Assembly: GCA_963828715.1 (NCBI GenBank)
Contig: CAWHFX010000018.1
Span: 84,046-148,045 of the forward strand
From: JAQGMV01 sp963828715
GTDB taxonomy: Bacteria; Pseudomonadota; Gammaproteobacteria; Burkholderiales; SG8-41
Length of the DNA: 64,000 nt
Direction: 5' to 3'
A program made the position numbers and the translations under genes. Position 1 is the first letter of the stretch. Every line of letters begins with the position of its first letter. A model generated the notes under the pieces. The model made no database searches and was not told the DNA's origin. It saw only the letters and a program-made list of their open reading frames with translations. Shown here piece by piece: positions 9,195-19,681 of the stretch.

Positions 9195-9728
9195 TCACTC
9201 ATCCTTGATGTCCTCCCCCGGAAACAGCTCCTGGGTGAAGCCGAACTTGCGCATGTCGCGGATCCGCATCGGATAAAGAATACCCACGAGGTGATCGACT
9301 TCGTGCTGCACGACCCGCGCATGGAAGTCGCTCACGCTTCGATCCAAGGGCACGCCGTACTGATCGACGCCGCGATAGCGCAACCGCCTGTAGCGCGGCA
9401 CCAGCCCGCGCATGCCAGGCACGGAAAGGCAACCTTCCCAGCCTTCTTCCATCTCGTCGCCGAGCGGCATGAGCTCCGGATTGATGAGGACCGTCTGCGG
9501 TACGGGCTCCGCATCGGGATAGCGCGGATTCGATTCGAGCCCGAAAATCACCACCTGCAGATCGACGCCGATCTGCGGCGCCGCAAGTCCCGCCCCGTCG
9601 AGCGCACGCATCGTGTCCTGCATGTCTGCAATCAGGGTTGCGAGCTCCTGCGTATCGAACGACTCCACGCGGCGCGACACGCGCAGCAGTCGCGGGTCGC
9701 CCATGCGCAGTACGGGCCTAACTGCCAT
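9195..9728 (-). CDS. def: Peptide deformylase
   Basis: This 177-residue protein has all three deformylase motifs: GAGLAAPQIG, EGCLSVPG with the metal-binding Cys, and QHEVDHLVG with the HExxH-type metal ligands and catalytic Glu. It removes the formyl group from nascent N-terminal methionine. I chose the start at 9728 (MAVRPVLRMGDPRLL) because family similarity begins there; the frame is open further upstream but unlike the family. The start overlaps the end of the phosphorylase gene by 11 bases. This copy is not next to fmt, so it may be a second deformylase. Confidence 0.95.
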   Translation of the reverse strand: MAVRPVLRMGDPRLLRVSRRVESFDTQELATLIADMQDTMRALDGAGLAAPQIGVDLQVVIFGLESNPRYPDAEPVPQTVLINPELMPLGDEMEEGWEGCLSVPGMRGLVPRYRRLRYRGVDQYGVPLDRSVSDFHARVVQHEVDHLVGILYPMRIRDMRKFGFTQELFPGEDIKDE

Positions 9729-10464
9729 CCAGCGTAACCAGGAAATCCAGGATCCTGTGGACCCGCGCGAGCGCCGTGCGCGAGACCACGTTGATGTCGG
9801 CGAGGCGGATGCCCGTGGCACTCTCGGCACGGCCGGCTGCGTAGTTCACCACGACTGCCACCGCCGCGTAGCACAGGCCGAGCTCGCGGGCGAGCGAGGC
9901 CTCCGGCATTCCGGTCATGCCCACCATGTCGGCACCGTCACGCTCGAGTCGATTGATTTCCGCAGCACTCTCGAGACGGGGACCTTGCGTGGTCGCGTAA
10001 GTTCCCGCTTCGAGCACTGCTTCGCCCGCCTGCTGCGCTGCCCTCAACAGGCGCTGGCGCAGGGGCTCGCAGTACGGCTGCGTGAAATCGATGTGAACGA
10101 CGCTTCGATCTATCCCCGTGAAATAGGTGAATTCACGGCCATAGGTATAGTCCAGGATCTGGTCGGGAATCGCGAGCGTACCCGGCGTGAGGTCGGCGCG
10201 TATGCCGCCCACCGACGCCACCGAGACGATGTAGCTCACCTTTTGCTGCGCCAGCGCCCACATGTTCGCGCGGTAGTTCACGCGGTGCGGCGGGATCGTG
10301 TGCCCGTATCCATGGCGAGCGAGAAAGATGACGGCCTGCCCGCGAATGGTGCCGTGCGTCAGCGCTCCCGATGGATCGCCGTAAGGTGTGCGGACGACTT
10401 CGCGCCGCACGATTTGGAGATTGGGGAGCGCGGTGAGGCCGGTACCGCCGATGATGGCTAACAC
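9718..10464 (-). CDS. S-methyl-5'-thioadenosine/thioinosine phosphorylase
   Basis: This 248-residue PNP/MTAP-family phosphorylase begins LAIIGGTGL and carries the phosphate-site RHGYGHTIPPHRVNYRAN and the nucleoside-site GMTGMPEASLARELGL. It splits methylthio-nucleosides, by-products of polyamine synthesis, into base and methylthioribose-1-phosphate. The MTGMPEA motif suits the methylthioinosine phosphorylase branch, but adenosine specificity cannot be excluded. It starts with GTG three bases after the hypoxanthine phosphoribosyltransferase stop, with GAGGGG as ribosome binding site. The pair forms a purine salvage unit. Confidence 0.88.
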   Translation of the reverse strand: MLAIIGGTGLTALPNLQIVRREVVRTPYGDPSGALTHGTIRGQAVIFLARHGYGHTIPPHRVNYRANMWALAQQKVSYIVSVASVGGIRADLTPGTLAIPDQILDYTYGREFTYFTGIDRSVVHIDFTQPYCEPLRQRLLRAAQQAGEAVLEAGTYATTQGPRLESAAEINRLERDGADMVGMTGMPEASLARELGLCYAAVAVVVNYAAGRAESATGIRLADINVVSRTALARVHRILDFLVTLDGS

Positions 10465-10467
10465 CCC

Positions 10468-11031
10468 TCACTCCCGCAGTGCATAAATGGCCGGCAGATT
10501 GCGCCACCAGCCGTAGACATCCATCCCGAACCCGAATACGTAACGGTTCGGGACCGTAATGCCGATGAAATCAGCCGAGATCGGCTTCGCCCTGCCAGTG
10601 TCCTTCTCCGCGAACACAGCGCTGTAGAACTCCGCCGCGCCGGCTTCCAGAATTTTTTCTCGTATCGCGGCGAGGGTGTGTCCCTCATCGAGGATATCGT
10701 CCAGCACCAGCACGACGCGCCCGTTCACCTCGGTGCCCGGACTCACGCGCCACGTGATCTGCCCGCCAACTGTCGCGGCGCCGTAGCGCCTCACGTCGAG
10801 ATAATCGAACTCGATCGGGAAACGAAGCTGTGGCAGAAGCTGGCCCGCGAACAGCACGCTGCCGCGCATCACGGCAAGGACCAGCGGATTGCGATCGCCA
10901 AGCCTGCCGTTGATCTCCTGTGCCATTCGCGTGACTTCCGTCGTCACGGAATGCTCTGGACACAGGAGGTCCGCCGCCTCGAGAATCTGCCTCGCCTGGT
11001 CGGGTGTCGGGGTCAATTGAGCCGCTCGCAA
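10468..11031 (-). CDS. hpt: Hypoxanthine-guanine phosphoribosyltransferase
   Basis: This 187-residue protein is a type I phosphoribosyltransferase with the PRPP loop VVLVLDDILDEGHTL (around residues 107-121) and the N-terminal VLAVMRGSVLFAGQL segment. The related activity in this family is hypoxanthine/guanine salvage to IMP/GMP. The frame opens with TTG at 11031 and shows no strong ribosome binding site, so the exact start is unsure. Its stop is followed directly by the methylthio-nucleoside phosphorylase, which would supply the free purine base. Confidence 0.9.
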   Translation of the reverse strand: MRAAQLTPTPDQARQILEAADLLCPEHSVTTEVTRMAQEINGRLGDRNPLVLAVMRGSVLFAGQLLPQLRFPIEFDYLDVRRYGAATVGGQITWRVSPGTEVNGRVVLVLDDILDEGHTLAAIREKILEAGAAEFYSAVFAEKDTGRAKPISADFIGITVPNRYVFGFGMDVYGWWRNLPAIYALRE

Positions 11032-11071
11032 AAGTTCGCGGCGGACTATATCAGCGCAGGCACCATTGCGG

Positions 11072-11953
11072 CTAATCAGGCACTGCGCAACCCATCGACT
11101 TCATGTACTGCCTGAACTCGGCCCCGATTTCAGGATGCTTCAAGGCGAGCGCGAGATTGGCCTTGAGATAGTCGAGCTTGCTGCCGCAGTCGTAGCGCAC
11201 GCCTTCGAATTCGTAGGCGAAGACGTCCTCGTCCGACATCAGCGATGCGATGGCATCGGTCAGCTGGATCTCGCCGCCCGCGCCCGGCGTCTGGTTGATC
11301 AGGTGATGAAAGATGCGCGGCGTCAGGATGTAACGGCCGACGACCCCGAGCGTAGACGGGGCCTTGGCCGGCTCCGGCTTCTCGACGATGCCGCCGATAC
11401 GGTGCAGCGACTTCGATTGATCGTCGATGCGCACGATGCCGTAACGCTGCGTCTCTTCACGCGTGACGTTCTGTACCGCGACGATCGAGCGCCCGCAGCG
11501 TGCGTAAATCGCGGACATCTGAGCGAGCACGGGTGTCTGCGCATCGATCAGGTCATCCGCCAGCACGACGGCGAACGGATTGTCGCCGACGACGGGCCGC
11601 GCGCACAGCACCGCGTGACCGAGACCGAGCGCCTGCGGCTGCCGTACGTAAACGCAGGATACGTTCGACGGAATGACCTCCTGCACGCTCTGCAGCAGGT
11701 CCTGCTTGCCGCGCTGGGTCAACTCCGCCTCGAGCTCCGTCGCTTTATCGAAATGATCTTCGATGCCGCGCTTGCCGCGGCCCGTAATGAAGATCATCTC
11801 GGTCATGCCGGCGGCAACCGCCTCTTCGACCGCGTACTGGATGAGTGGCTTGTCGACGACCGGCATCATCTCTTTGGCGCTTGCCTTGGTCGCCGGCAGG
11901 AAACGCGTGCCCATCCCCGCGACGGGGAATACCGCTTTCGTTACTTTGTTCAT
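11072..11953 (-). CDS. galU: UTP-glucose-1-phosphate uridylyltransferase
   Basis: This 293-residue GalU has the nucleotide-binding FPVAGMGTRFLPATKASAKEMMPVVDKPLIQY at its N-terminus, ITGRGKRGIEDHFD, and VEKPEP and GGEIQLTDAI further on. It makes UDP-glucose for envelope polysaccharides. ATG at 11953 is preferred because AGGTGG lies just upstream; a GTG two codons earlier overlaps that site. It follows smc-zipA-ligA on the same strand, a common betaproteobacterial order. Confidence 0.97.
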   Translation of the reverse strand: MNKVTKAVFPVAGMGTRFLPATKASAKEMMPVVDKPLIQYAVEEAVAAGMTEMIFITGRGKRGIEDHFDKATELEAELTQRGKQDLLQSVQEVIPSNVSCVYVRQPQALGLGHAVLCARPVVGDNPFAVVLADDLIDAQTPVLAQMSAIYARCGRSIVAVQNVTREETQRYGIVRIDDQSKSLHRIGGIVEKPEPAKAPSTLGVVGRYILTPRIFHHLINQTPGAGGEIQLTDAIASLMSDEDVFAYEFEGVRYDCGSKLDYLKANLALALKHPEIGAEFRQYMKSMGCAVPD

Positions 11954-12071
11954 GACCACCTGTTGAAGTTGCGCCGGCGATCGGAGTCGCCTGCCGGATG
12001 AGCTGCCCTACGCCTTTCAAGGGCGCTCGGGATTTAAGATGCGGATCGAGCACCCGTGAACGCCGCCGAGA

Positions 12072-14155
12072 TCACTCGGCGAGCAATTTTAGCAAGTCCT
12101 GTTCCCCGAGCACGGATACGCCGAGCTCGCGCGCCTTGTCGTACTTCGTCCCGGGGTCGGCGCCGGCCACCACATAGTGCGTCTTCTTTGAAACGCTGCC
12201 GGTGACGCGGCCGCCGGCGGCTTCGATACGCGCGGTGGCTTCTTCCCGCGTCAGGTTGGGCAGCGTGCCCGTGAGTACGAACGTCATGCCGGCCACCTTA
12301 CCCCGGTTGCGCGCGACAGGCGTACTCGCTTCGGGGCGCACGCCGGCATCGAGGAGCGCTTGCACCACCTCACGGTTGTGATCCTGCCGCACGAAGTTCG
12401 CGATGCTGCGCACGATCTCCGGGCCGATGCCGGGCAGTACCGGATCGAGCAGCGCCTGCGCGCGGGTCCGGCGCCGGGCGTTCTCCTTCTGGATCCTCTC
12501 CTTCTCCTCGATCAGCGCGTCCCAGTCCGCGCCGAGGAGAGCATCGACCGAGCCGAAATGCTGCGCCAGGATCTTCGCGACTTCCTCGCCGACGTGGTAG
12601 ATGCCGAGCGCATAGACGAATCGCGCAAGCGAACGTTGCTTGCTGCCTTCGATAGCCGAGACGAGGTTTCCAGCCGATTTCTCGGCGAGGCGTTCAAGCG
12701 CGGCGAGCGTGGCGACGTCGAGCCGGTACAGATCGGCCGGCGTGCGCACGAGACCGCCGTCAACCAGCTGATCGACGATCTTCTCGCCCAGCCCGTCGAT
12801 GTCCATCGCCCGTCTGGACGCGTAGTGCAGGACCGCCTGTTTGCGCTGCGCCGGGCAGAACAGCCCGCCGGTGCAGCGATATACGGCCTCGCTCTCGATA
12901 CGCTCGACTTTCGAGCCGCAAACCGGACACTTCGGCGGCATCTGGAACTCGGGGGCGCCGGCCTCCATTCGTTCCGCCACGCGCACGATCTCAGGTATCA
13001 CGTCTCCGGCGCGCCGTACGACCACGCGGTCGCCGACGCGCACGTCCTTCGCGCGCACCTGATCGAGGTTATGCAGCGTCGCATTGGTGACCGTCACGCC
13101 GCCCACGAACACCGGCGTCAACCGCGCAACCGGCGTGAGCGCGCCGGTCCGGCCAACCTGCACTTCGATGGATTCGACACGACTCGTCGCCTCCTCGGCC
13201 GGGAACTTGTGAGCGACCGCGAAGCGGGGCGCGCGGGCGACGAAACCCAGTTTCTCCTGAGCCTTGAGGTCGTTGACTTTGTAAACGACACCGTCGATGT
13301 CGTAAGGCAGGCTCGCACGCTTTTCGCCGATCCCGCTGTAAAACGCGAGCAGTCCTTTCAGTCCTGAAACGACCTCGCGCTCGGCCGCGACCCGAAAGTG
13401 ATTCTCAGAGAGGTAGTCGAGGACATCGCTGTGATGCGCGAAGTTCGGCGCGGCGTCGGCCGCTCCGATACCGTATGCGTAGAAGGTCAGGCGCCGCGAA
13501 GCGGTGATGCGCACGTCGAGCTGTCGCAGCGAACCGGCGGCCGCGTTGCGCGGATTCACGAACTCGCGCTCGCCTTTGAAACGCTGCGCCGCATTGAGCA
13601 AGTCGAAGTCGCGCCTGAGCATCAGCACTTCGCCTCGGACCTCGATCAGCGACGGCGGCTTCTTCGCGCGGAGCTTCAACGGAATGGCGCGGATCGTTCT
13701 CAGGTTCGCCGTCACGTCTTCACCGGTGTAGCCGTCACCGCGCGTCGCCCCGCGCACGAGCATCCCGTCCGTCGTACGTCAGGCTGATGGCGAGGCCGTC
13801 GAACTTGGGCTCGGCCGCATACGCGACGACGTCCTTCGCAAGCCCCTCGCGCACACGCCGGTCGAACGCGACGACTTCCTCCTCGGTGAGCGCGTTGTTG
13901 AGCGAGAGCATCGGCAGACGATGCCGGACCTCGCCGAACGCCGCCTGCGCGTCGACACCGACGCGCTGCGTCGGGGAATACCGCCGTGGCGAGCTCGGGA
14001 TAACGGCTCTCGAGATCCTGCAGCTCACGGAACAGCGTGTCGTACTCGGCATCCGAAATGAGCGGATTGTCGAGCGCGTAGTAGTGATAGTTGTGCCGCT
14101 CGATCTCGTCACGCAGCGCCGCAACGCGCGTCCGGGCTTCGCTCGGTGCCGTCAT
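12072..14155 (-). CDS. ligA: NAD-dependent DNA ligase LigA (two frameshifts as sequenced)
   Basis: All parts of LigA are present: the N-terminal Ia domain (RHNYHYYALDNPLISDAEYD), the adenylation Lys in AEPKFDGLAISL, VLVRGATRGDG, PRNAAAGSLRQLD, the OB fold, the four-Cys zinc finger (CPVCGSKVE...FCPAQRK), the helix-hairpin-helix region and the BRCT domain. The frame shifts near 13,979 (before SPTQRVG) and near 13,765 (before LVRGATRGDG). LigA is normally essential, so sequence errors are more likely than loss. The ATG at 14155 directly follows zipA. It seals nicks in replication and repair. Confidence 0.9.
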
Positions 14156-15262
14156 GAAAAAAGACGGAGCGCCCGCTCGCTCCCCGCCGGGATGCGCACG
14201 CGCATCCATTTTCGCGTGGATCGCCTTGAGCTGCTGCTGAATCGCCCGCAACGAGTTTTCGGTGAGCGCGACGCGGTTGTCGTCCACGAGCGTGGCCCCG
14301 AGGCCCTGCGCCAGGTGGTTTCCGATCTTCACCATGAGGTCCAGCGCGGCATGCCCGTCGGCAACGCGCGGCACGTCCAAAAGGAGCGTGATGCCGTCCG
14401 TCGTGAGCTGCTTGATCTGCTCCGGCAGGAACGGCGCGGGCTCATGATTGTCGAGCGTGAACAACGTCTGGTGCGCGGGACCGGCATAATGAAACACGCC
14501 GTGCGGCTCCAGACGAAAACCGGCCTCTTCCGCCAGCGCACGGATGCGCGTGCCGGCCAGTCTTGCCCCGCGTGTGGCGACGACGTTGATGCCGATCGCA
14601 ATGTCGACGTCGGCGCAGAAGGCGTCGAGATCGCGCGCACGTGCCAGCGTCTCCTGGAGATCGGGACAGGAAGTCGTCGCGGCAAAACGCTGCGCGCATT
14701 CCTGCGCGGCGGCGCAAAGCGCGGTAAGCGCTCGGCTGTCGACGGCGCCCGCCCGACGCACGAGCTGCAGCGCGACACGCAGATGCGCATATCGACCGCC
14801 GCTCAGCCGAGGCGCTTCCTGCCACTCGTTCAACGCCGGATCGAAGCCATACACACGAAACCGTCGCCCGCACGCCGCCGCCTTCGTGTGCAGCTCCGCG
14901 AGGCCGGCGGCACTGATCGGCTCGGGTGCATCGATCGCAACGATGTAGTCGATGTCGGGATCGAAGCCAGGCACCGGCGGCAGCGCCGGTCCACGCGGGT
15001 GCACGTCCGGAGCGGGCGCAGCCTGCGTACGCGGTGTGGCAGGTGCGACGACAGGCTCGACGCGGCGCGGGGGCTCCGGCCGCGGCTCAAAACGCGGCGG
15101 CGTGCGAACCGGCTCGGAACGCGGCCGGGGTTCCTCGCGCTTCTCGGCACGTGAATCCTCCAGCCGGCGCTTCAGGCGCCATTCCTGGAACCAGTTGAAC
15201 GCGGTGATACCACCCACGACCGCGGCCCCGATAACCAGCAGCGTGACCTGCAAATCGCTCAT
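14152..15262 (-). CDS. zipA: Cell division protein ZipA
   Basis: This protein of about 370 residues has one N-terminal membrane helix (LQVTLLVIGAAVVGGITAFNWF), a basic then Pro/Arg-rich linker, and a C-terminal FtsZ-binding domain (PGFDPDIDYIVAIDAPEPI to the end). ZipA tethers FtsZ to the membrane. As sequenced, its frame runs on into ligA without a stop. Removing one T from the six-T run at 14157-14162 would end it ...PSFS with TGA inside an ATGA overlap with ligA, which I take as the true end. It follows smc. Confidence 0.85.
14157..14183 (-). terminator. Terminator-like hairpin between zipA and ligA
   Basis: On the minus strand GGAGCG, a six-base loop and CGCTCC (14166-14183) are followed by GTC and six T (14157-14162). 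The T-run ends one base before the ligA ATG. This looks like an intrinsic terminator at the end of zipA coding DNA, and could reduce read-through into ligA. Confidence 0.5.
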
Positions 15263-15425
15263 GCGAGCCCGGCCCTACCAGCTTGTCGAACCCGTCATTC
15301 GACAGGCGACTAAGGAACGAGAGTTACGGAGGAAGGAAGCGATGCTACCGAGGGAAACCATGGGAGCGGAGCGGTCGGGTTCCTTCTGTTCGTGGGGTGG
15401 CCTTGCCAAAGGCGAGCGCTGCCCC
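15263..15425. repeat. Diverged copy of the 94-bp repeat after smc
   Basis: The spacer between the smc stop and the zipA start contains GTTACGGAGG, GAGGGAAACCAT, TTCTGTTCG, GGGTGGC and AGGCGAGCGC in the same order as the tandem unit at 36108-36425. In both places the repeat ends at a CCCCCTAC that contains the stop of a minus-strand gene. It is a single diverged copy. Confidence 0.6.
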
Positions 15426-18400
15426 CTACGCGGCGGCCTCTTCGGTGAGCTTCATGGCCTCTTCGATGTCCACCGCGACCACGCGCGAGACGCCCGGCTC
15501 CTGCATCGTGATACCGAGAAGCTGGTTCGCGATCTCCATCGTGATCTTGTTATGGCTGATGAAAAGAAATTGCGACTGTTCCGACATCCTGCGCACGAGA
15601 TCGCAGAACCGGCCGGTGTTGTTATCGTCGAGCGGTGCGTCCACCTCGTCGAGCAGACAGAACGGGGCGGGGTTCAACTGGAACATCGAGAACACGAGCG
15701 ACAGTGCCGTGAGCGCCTTCTCTCCGCCCGAGAGCAGATGGATGCTCGCGTTCTTCTTGCCCGGCGGCTGCGCGATCACCTGCACGCCGCTGTCGAGGAT
15801 TTCCTCGCCCGTCAGCACCAGCTTCGCGTTCCCGCCGCCGAAGAGCACCGGAAACATCCGGCTGAAATGGCCATTCACCTGGTCGAAGGTCTGCTGCAGG
15901 CGCTCGCGTGTTTCGCGGTCGATGCGCCGAATGGCATCTTCGAGCGTCTGCATCGCTTCCGCGAGATCCTGCGACTGCGCGTCGAGGTACGTCTTGCGCT
16001 CCTGTGCCGCCTGAAGCTCTTCGAGCGCCGCGAGATTCACAGCGCCGAGCGCCTTCAATTCCTCGTTGAGCCGCGCGATCTCCGCCTGCATCGCGCCGGA
16101 ACGAGTGCCCTTCGCCAGCAACGCCTGCAGCGCGGCTTCGTCGGCACCCGATTCGACAAGCTGCTGCGCGTACTGCTCTTCGGTAAGGCGCGCTTCCTGC
16201 TCCTTGAGGCGGACGTCGTTCACCCGCTCGCGCAGCGGCCCGAGGCGCTGCTCGGCCGCAAATCGCTCCTGCTCGATTTCCTTGAGCTGCGTTTCACTGC
16301 CGGCGAGCGCATCGCGCGCGGCCGCCAGCGCCTGCTCACGTTCCGAGCGTGTCGTGAGCGCCTGCTGCAACTGCGCCTGCGCGGGCTGCTCATCGCATCC
16401 CCCGAGAGATTCTTCTTCCGTGACAAGCGTCGCTGCGAGTCCCGTACACTGTTCCGTCAGCGCCTGAATTGACTGCTCGACGTCCTGCACCTTCGCCTCG
16501 GCGCTGCGGGCGTTGTAAGCGGCCTCCTGGTGAGCGTGGCGCGCCTCATCGAGCGCTTCGCGCTGGCGGCGCAGCACAGCCTCCGCGCGATCGTAAAGCC
16601 CGGTCGCTTCCTGCAGTTCGTTACGTGCGTCGCTCGTCTCCTGGTCCAGACGCGCGCGATTCGCTTCCGCGGTGGCCTGTTGCTCGGACTCGAGTCGCTT
16701 CTGCGCATCGATTTCCGCCAGCTCCGCGGCGATCTGCTCCGAACGCTGCGTGAGCCGCTGCGCCTGTTCCGACAGGCGCAGCGCTTCCATCTGCAACGCG
16801 TGATGCCGCTGCTGCGCATCGGCAACCACTGCGCGGGACGACGCGAGCGACGCCTTGTGCGCCTCGATCCCGCGTTCCGCCTCGTCGGCCTGCGCCTCGT
16901 GCGATGCAAGCAGCTCACGCTCCGCGGCAACCTGGCGTTCGAGGTCCTCGATCTCACGCTGACGTGAGAGCACGCCATGGAGCTCCGAGTCAGGCGCGTG
17001 GAAGCTGATGCTGTGGCGGGTGTAGACGTGGCCTTCGCGCGTGACCAGCATCGCGCCGGGAGGCAGTGATTGACGCAGCGCAAGTCCCGCTTCGGGCTCG
17101 CTCACGACGAAAACCTGGTGCAGCCAGTCGTGGAGCACCGGCTCGACGCGGCTGTCGCGACAGGTCACGAAGCGCTGGAGCGGCTCGACACCGTCCGCGT
17201 GCACGGGTTCCCGCGGTTCTGCTGCAGCACCGGGTTCGATCAACGTCATCTTTCCGGGCGGGGCATCGCGCAACCACTCGGCCGCGCTTTCGAGCCGCTC
17301 GACCGTAAGCGCGTTCAGCCGCTCGCGCAGCACGGATTCGAGCGCATTCTCCCAGCCGGGCTCGATCGAGATGCCCTGCCACAGGCGCGGCGCCGCTTCG
17401 AGCCCGCGGGCGCTCAGCCAATCGTTGAGTCCCTCGCCGCGCGCAATCCGCTCCTGCAGTTGCGTCAGCGCCGCGATACGAGCGCTCAGCTCGGTCATGC
17501 GCTGATTGAGCTGGTCGCGAGCCTCGACGCGTTCCCGCAGCTGCTGCTCGAGCTGCGGCAGCGCCTCCTCTTTGCGCGTCAGCGCCCCGCGCTCGTCACC
17601 GAGCGCGCGCTCGAGCGCCGCAGCTTCATCCTGCACTCGCCTGAGGCCCGCTTCGTCCGGCTGCGCGAGTGACGACTGCTCGTCGCGAAGACGGTCCTCA
17701 CGCTGAACGAGTTGTTCGAGCACCTTCGCGGCGTGCGCGAGCTTCGTCTGCTCGACGTGGAGCGACTGCTCGGCCTGCGCGAGCTTATGCTGCAGCTCGT
17801 GGCGCCTGTTGTTGCTGGCGCGAAACGCTTCCTCCAGCACCGGGAGCTTTTCACTTTCTTCGGCGAGCGCGCTTTCCGCGTGTGCAAGCGCTTCGCAGGC
17901 GGTGGCATGATCGGTACGCCAACGCTCGAGATTGCCTCGCGCGGTTTCGAGTTGAGCTTCCGTGTTCGCCCGCTGGGCTCGCAGGTTCGCGATCTGGTGT
18001 TCTATGCGTTCGCGGGTTTCGCGCAGGTGCGCGATGTGCTGCTCGATGCGGGCAACTTCGGCGTTTGATTCGTATAAGGCGCCCTGAGCCGCGTGCGTCG
18101 TATCGCCGGCACGATAGTGCTCCTCGCGCAGACTTTCCACCCGCTTTTCGGCGTCGCGCAGCTTCGCCGTTTCCGCCTCGAGCTCGACCGTGACGCGTTC
18201 GATTTCGCGCGTGTGGCGGTTGCGCGCGGAAGTGGCCTCGTTACGGCGCGTGAGCCACAGGAGGCCCTGCGTCGTATCCAGCTCGCCCTGCAGCTCATGA
18301 TAGCGACGCGCGACCTCCGCCTGGGCCTGAAGGTGTTCGAGCTGCTTTGCCAGCTCCTGCACGGATGTCGTGGACGCGCGAGAGGTTCTCCCGGGTGTCC

Positions 18401-18955
18401 TTGAGACGAACCTCGGTTTCGCGCCGGCGTTCCCGATACTTCGAAACGCCCGCGGCTTCCTCCAGGAACACACGCAACTCTTCGGGCTTCGCCTCGATCA
18501 CGCGCGAGATCATGCCCTGCTCGATGATCGCGTAGGCACGCGCGCCGAGCCCGGTGCCCAGGAAAATGTCGGCGATGTCGCGGCGGCGGACATGAACGTT
18601 GTTGATGTAGTAGGACGAGTCGCCGTCGCGCTGCAACACGCGGCGGATCGAGATCTCCGCATAGCGCGACCACTGGCCACGCGGCCTTCCCGAGCGCGTT
18701 ATCGAAGATCAGCTCGACGCTGGCGCGATTGACCGGCTTGCGCTCGCCGGAGCCGTTGAAAAGGACGTCCTGCATCGTCTCGCCGCGCAGATGTCTCGCG
18801 GACGTTTCGCCGAGAACCCAGCGCACGGCATCGATAACGTTCGACTTGCCGCAGCCGTTCGGCCCTACGATGCCGACGAGCTGACCTGGGATGGGAATAC
18901 GAGTGGGATCGACAAAGGACTTGAAGCCGGCGAGGTTGATCTGCGTGAGGCGCAC
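15426..18955 (-). CDS. smc: Chromosome segregation ATPase SMC (two frameshifts as sequenced)
   Basis: The N-terminal ATPase half (MRLTQINLAGFKSFVDPT, Walker A GPNGCGKSNVIDAVRWVLGE) runs from 18955, a long coiled coil and hinge (EPGWENALESVLRERLNAL) occupy the middle, and the C-terminus has the signature LLSGGEKALTALSLVF and Walker B FCLLDEVDAPLDDNN. The frame shifts near 18,685 and returns near 18,365; between them YYINNVHVRRRDIADIFLGTGLG is well conserved. SMC with ScpAB compacts and segregates chromosomes. It leads smc-zipA-ligA. Sequence error is the likely cause of the shifts. Confidence 0.92.
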
Positions 18956-18971
18956 TCTGATCCGCTGCCCT

Positions 18972-18977
18972 TATAAT
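18972..18977 (+). promoter_or_regulatory. Possible -10 element between smc and queF
   Basis: TATAAT lies in the short divergent spacer and would start transcription toward queF about 70 bases upstream of its ATG. TTATAA is nearly symmetric, so it could also serve smc. No clear -35 element was found, so the assignment is weak. Confidence 0.3.
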
Positions 18978-19048
18978 GGCTCGACTTTATTAACGCGGCA
19001 TTCTATCCGATTTCCCCGGCCGCATCGCTCATTTCCACGCTGCTTACG

Positions 19049-19468
19049 ATGCCGAGCAAGTCTTCCAAAACGCTCGAGACGTTTCTCAATCCGACGCCGC
19101 GCCGCGACTATCGGATCCACATGGAAATCCCGGAGTTCACGTGCCTCTGTCCCAAAACCGGCCAGCCGGATTTCGCGACGCTGATCCTCGATTACGTACC
19201 GGACAAGCTCTGCGTGGAGTTGAAGAGCCTGAAGCTCTACATCTGGTCGTATCGCAATGAAGGCGCGTTCCACGAGGCGGTGACGAATCGCATTCTCGAC
19301 GATCTCGTCGCCGCGACGAAGCCGCGCTTCATGCGTCTGACCGCGCGGTTCTTCGTGCGTGGCGGGATCTTCACCACCGTCGTTGCCGAGCACGCGAAAG
19401 CCGGCTTCCAGTCGACGATGCTTCCAGACTTCGAGGATGCCGCGGCCCTCCGGAGCAGCACGCGATAG
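19049..19468 (+). CDS. queF: NADPH-dependent 7-cyano-7-deazaguanine reductase QueF
   Basis: This 139-residue protein is the short (YkvM-type) QueF. It has the catalytic Cys in PEFTCLCPKTGQPDFA, VPDKLCVELKSLKLYIWSYRNEGAFHEAVTNRI and the C-terminal FFVRGGIFTTV. It reduces the nitrile preQ0 to preQ1, the last step before insertion into tRNA for queuosine. It stands alone, divergent from smc and upstream of dapC. Length and motifs are normal. Confidence 0.96.
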   Translation: MPSKSSKTLETFLNPTPRRDYRIHMEIPEFTCLCPKTGQPDFATLILDYVPDKLCVELKSLKLYIWSYRNEGAFHEAVTNRILDDLVAATKPRFMRLTARFFVRGGIFTTVVAEHAKAGFQSTMLPDFEDAAALRSSTR

Positions 19469-19601
19469 TTCCGCGGTCGTTCCATGCCAGCGTCCGTGCG
19501 CGACGACGCGGGCAAAGGCTGTGTCGATCGGTAAACGACGGCGTTGCCCATGCTCGAGACCCTGTCGCGCTCCGCACGAGCGGCCCGACGGCACTGCCGG
19601 C

Positions 19602-19630
19602 GACTGAGTATCTTCAAATACTTCTATAAT
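19602..19630 (+). promoter_or_regulatory. Probable promoter of dapC
   Basis: TATAAT lies at 19625-19630, with a weak -35-like GACTGA 17 bases upstream. Transcription would begin near 19637, about 45 bases before the GTG start chosen for dapC. This supports that start over the longer open frame. Confidence 0.45.
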
Positions 19631-19681
19631 CTTCCGTTTTTTCGGTCGCGCACGCGCGGCCCGCAAAGCGAGCGTCCGCCT

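Noticed and set aside
14152..14160. True ZipA-LigA fusion protein
   Set aside because: The frame is continuous only because of a six-T run; with five T the normal ZipA end and an ATGA overlap appear, and ZipA-LigA fusion has no functional logic.
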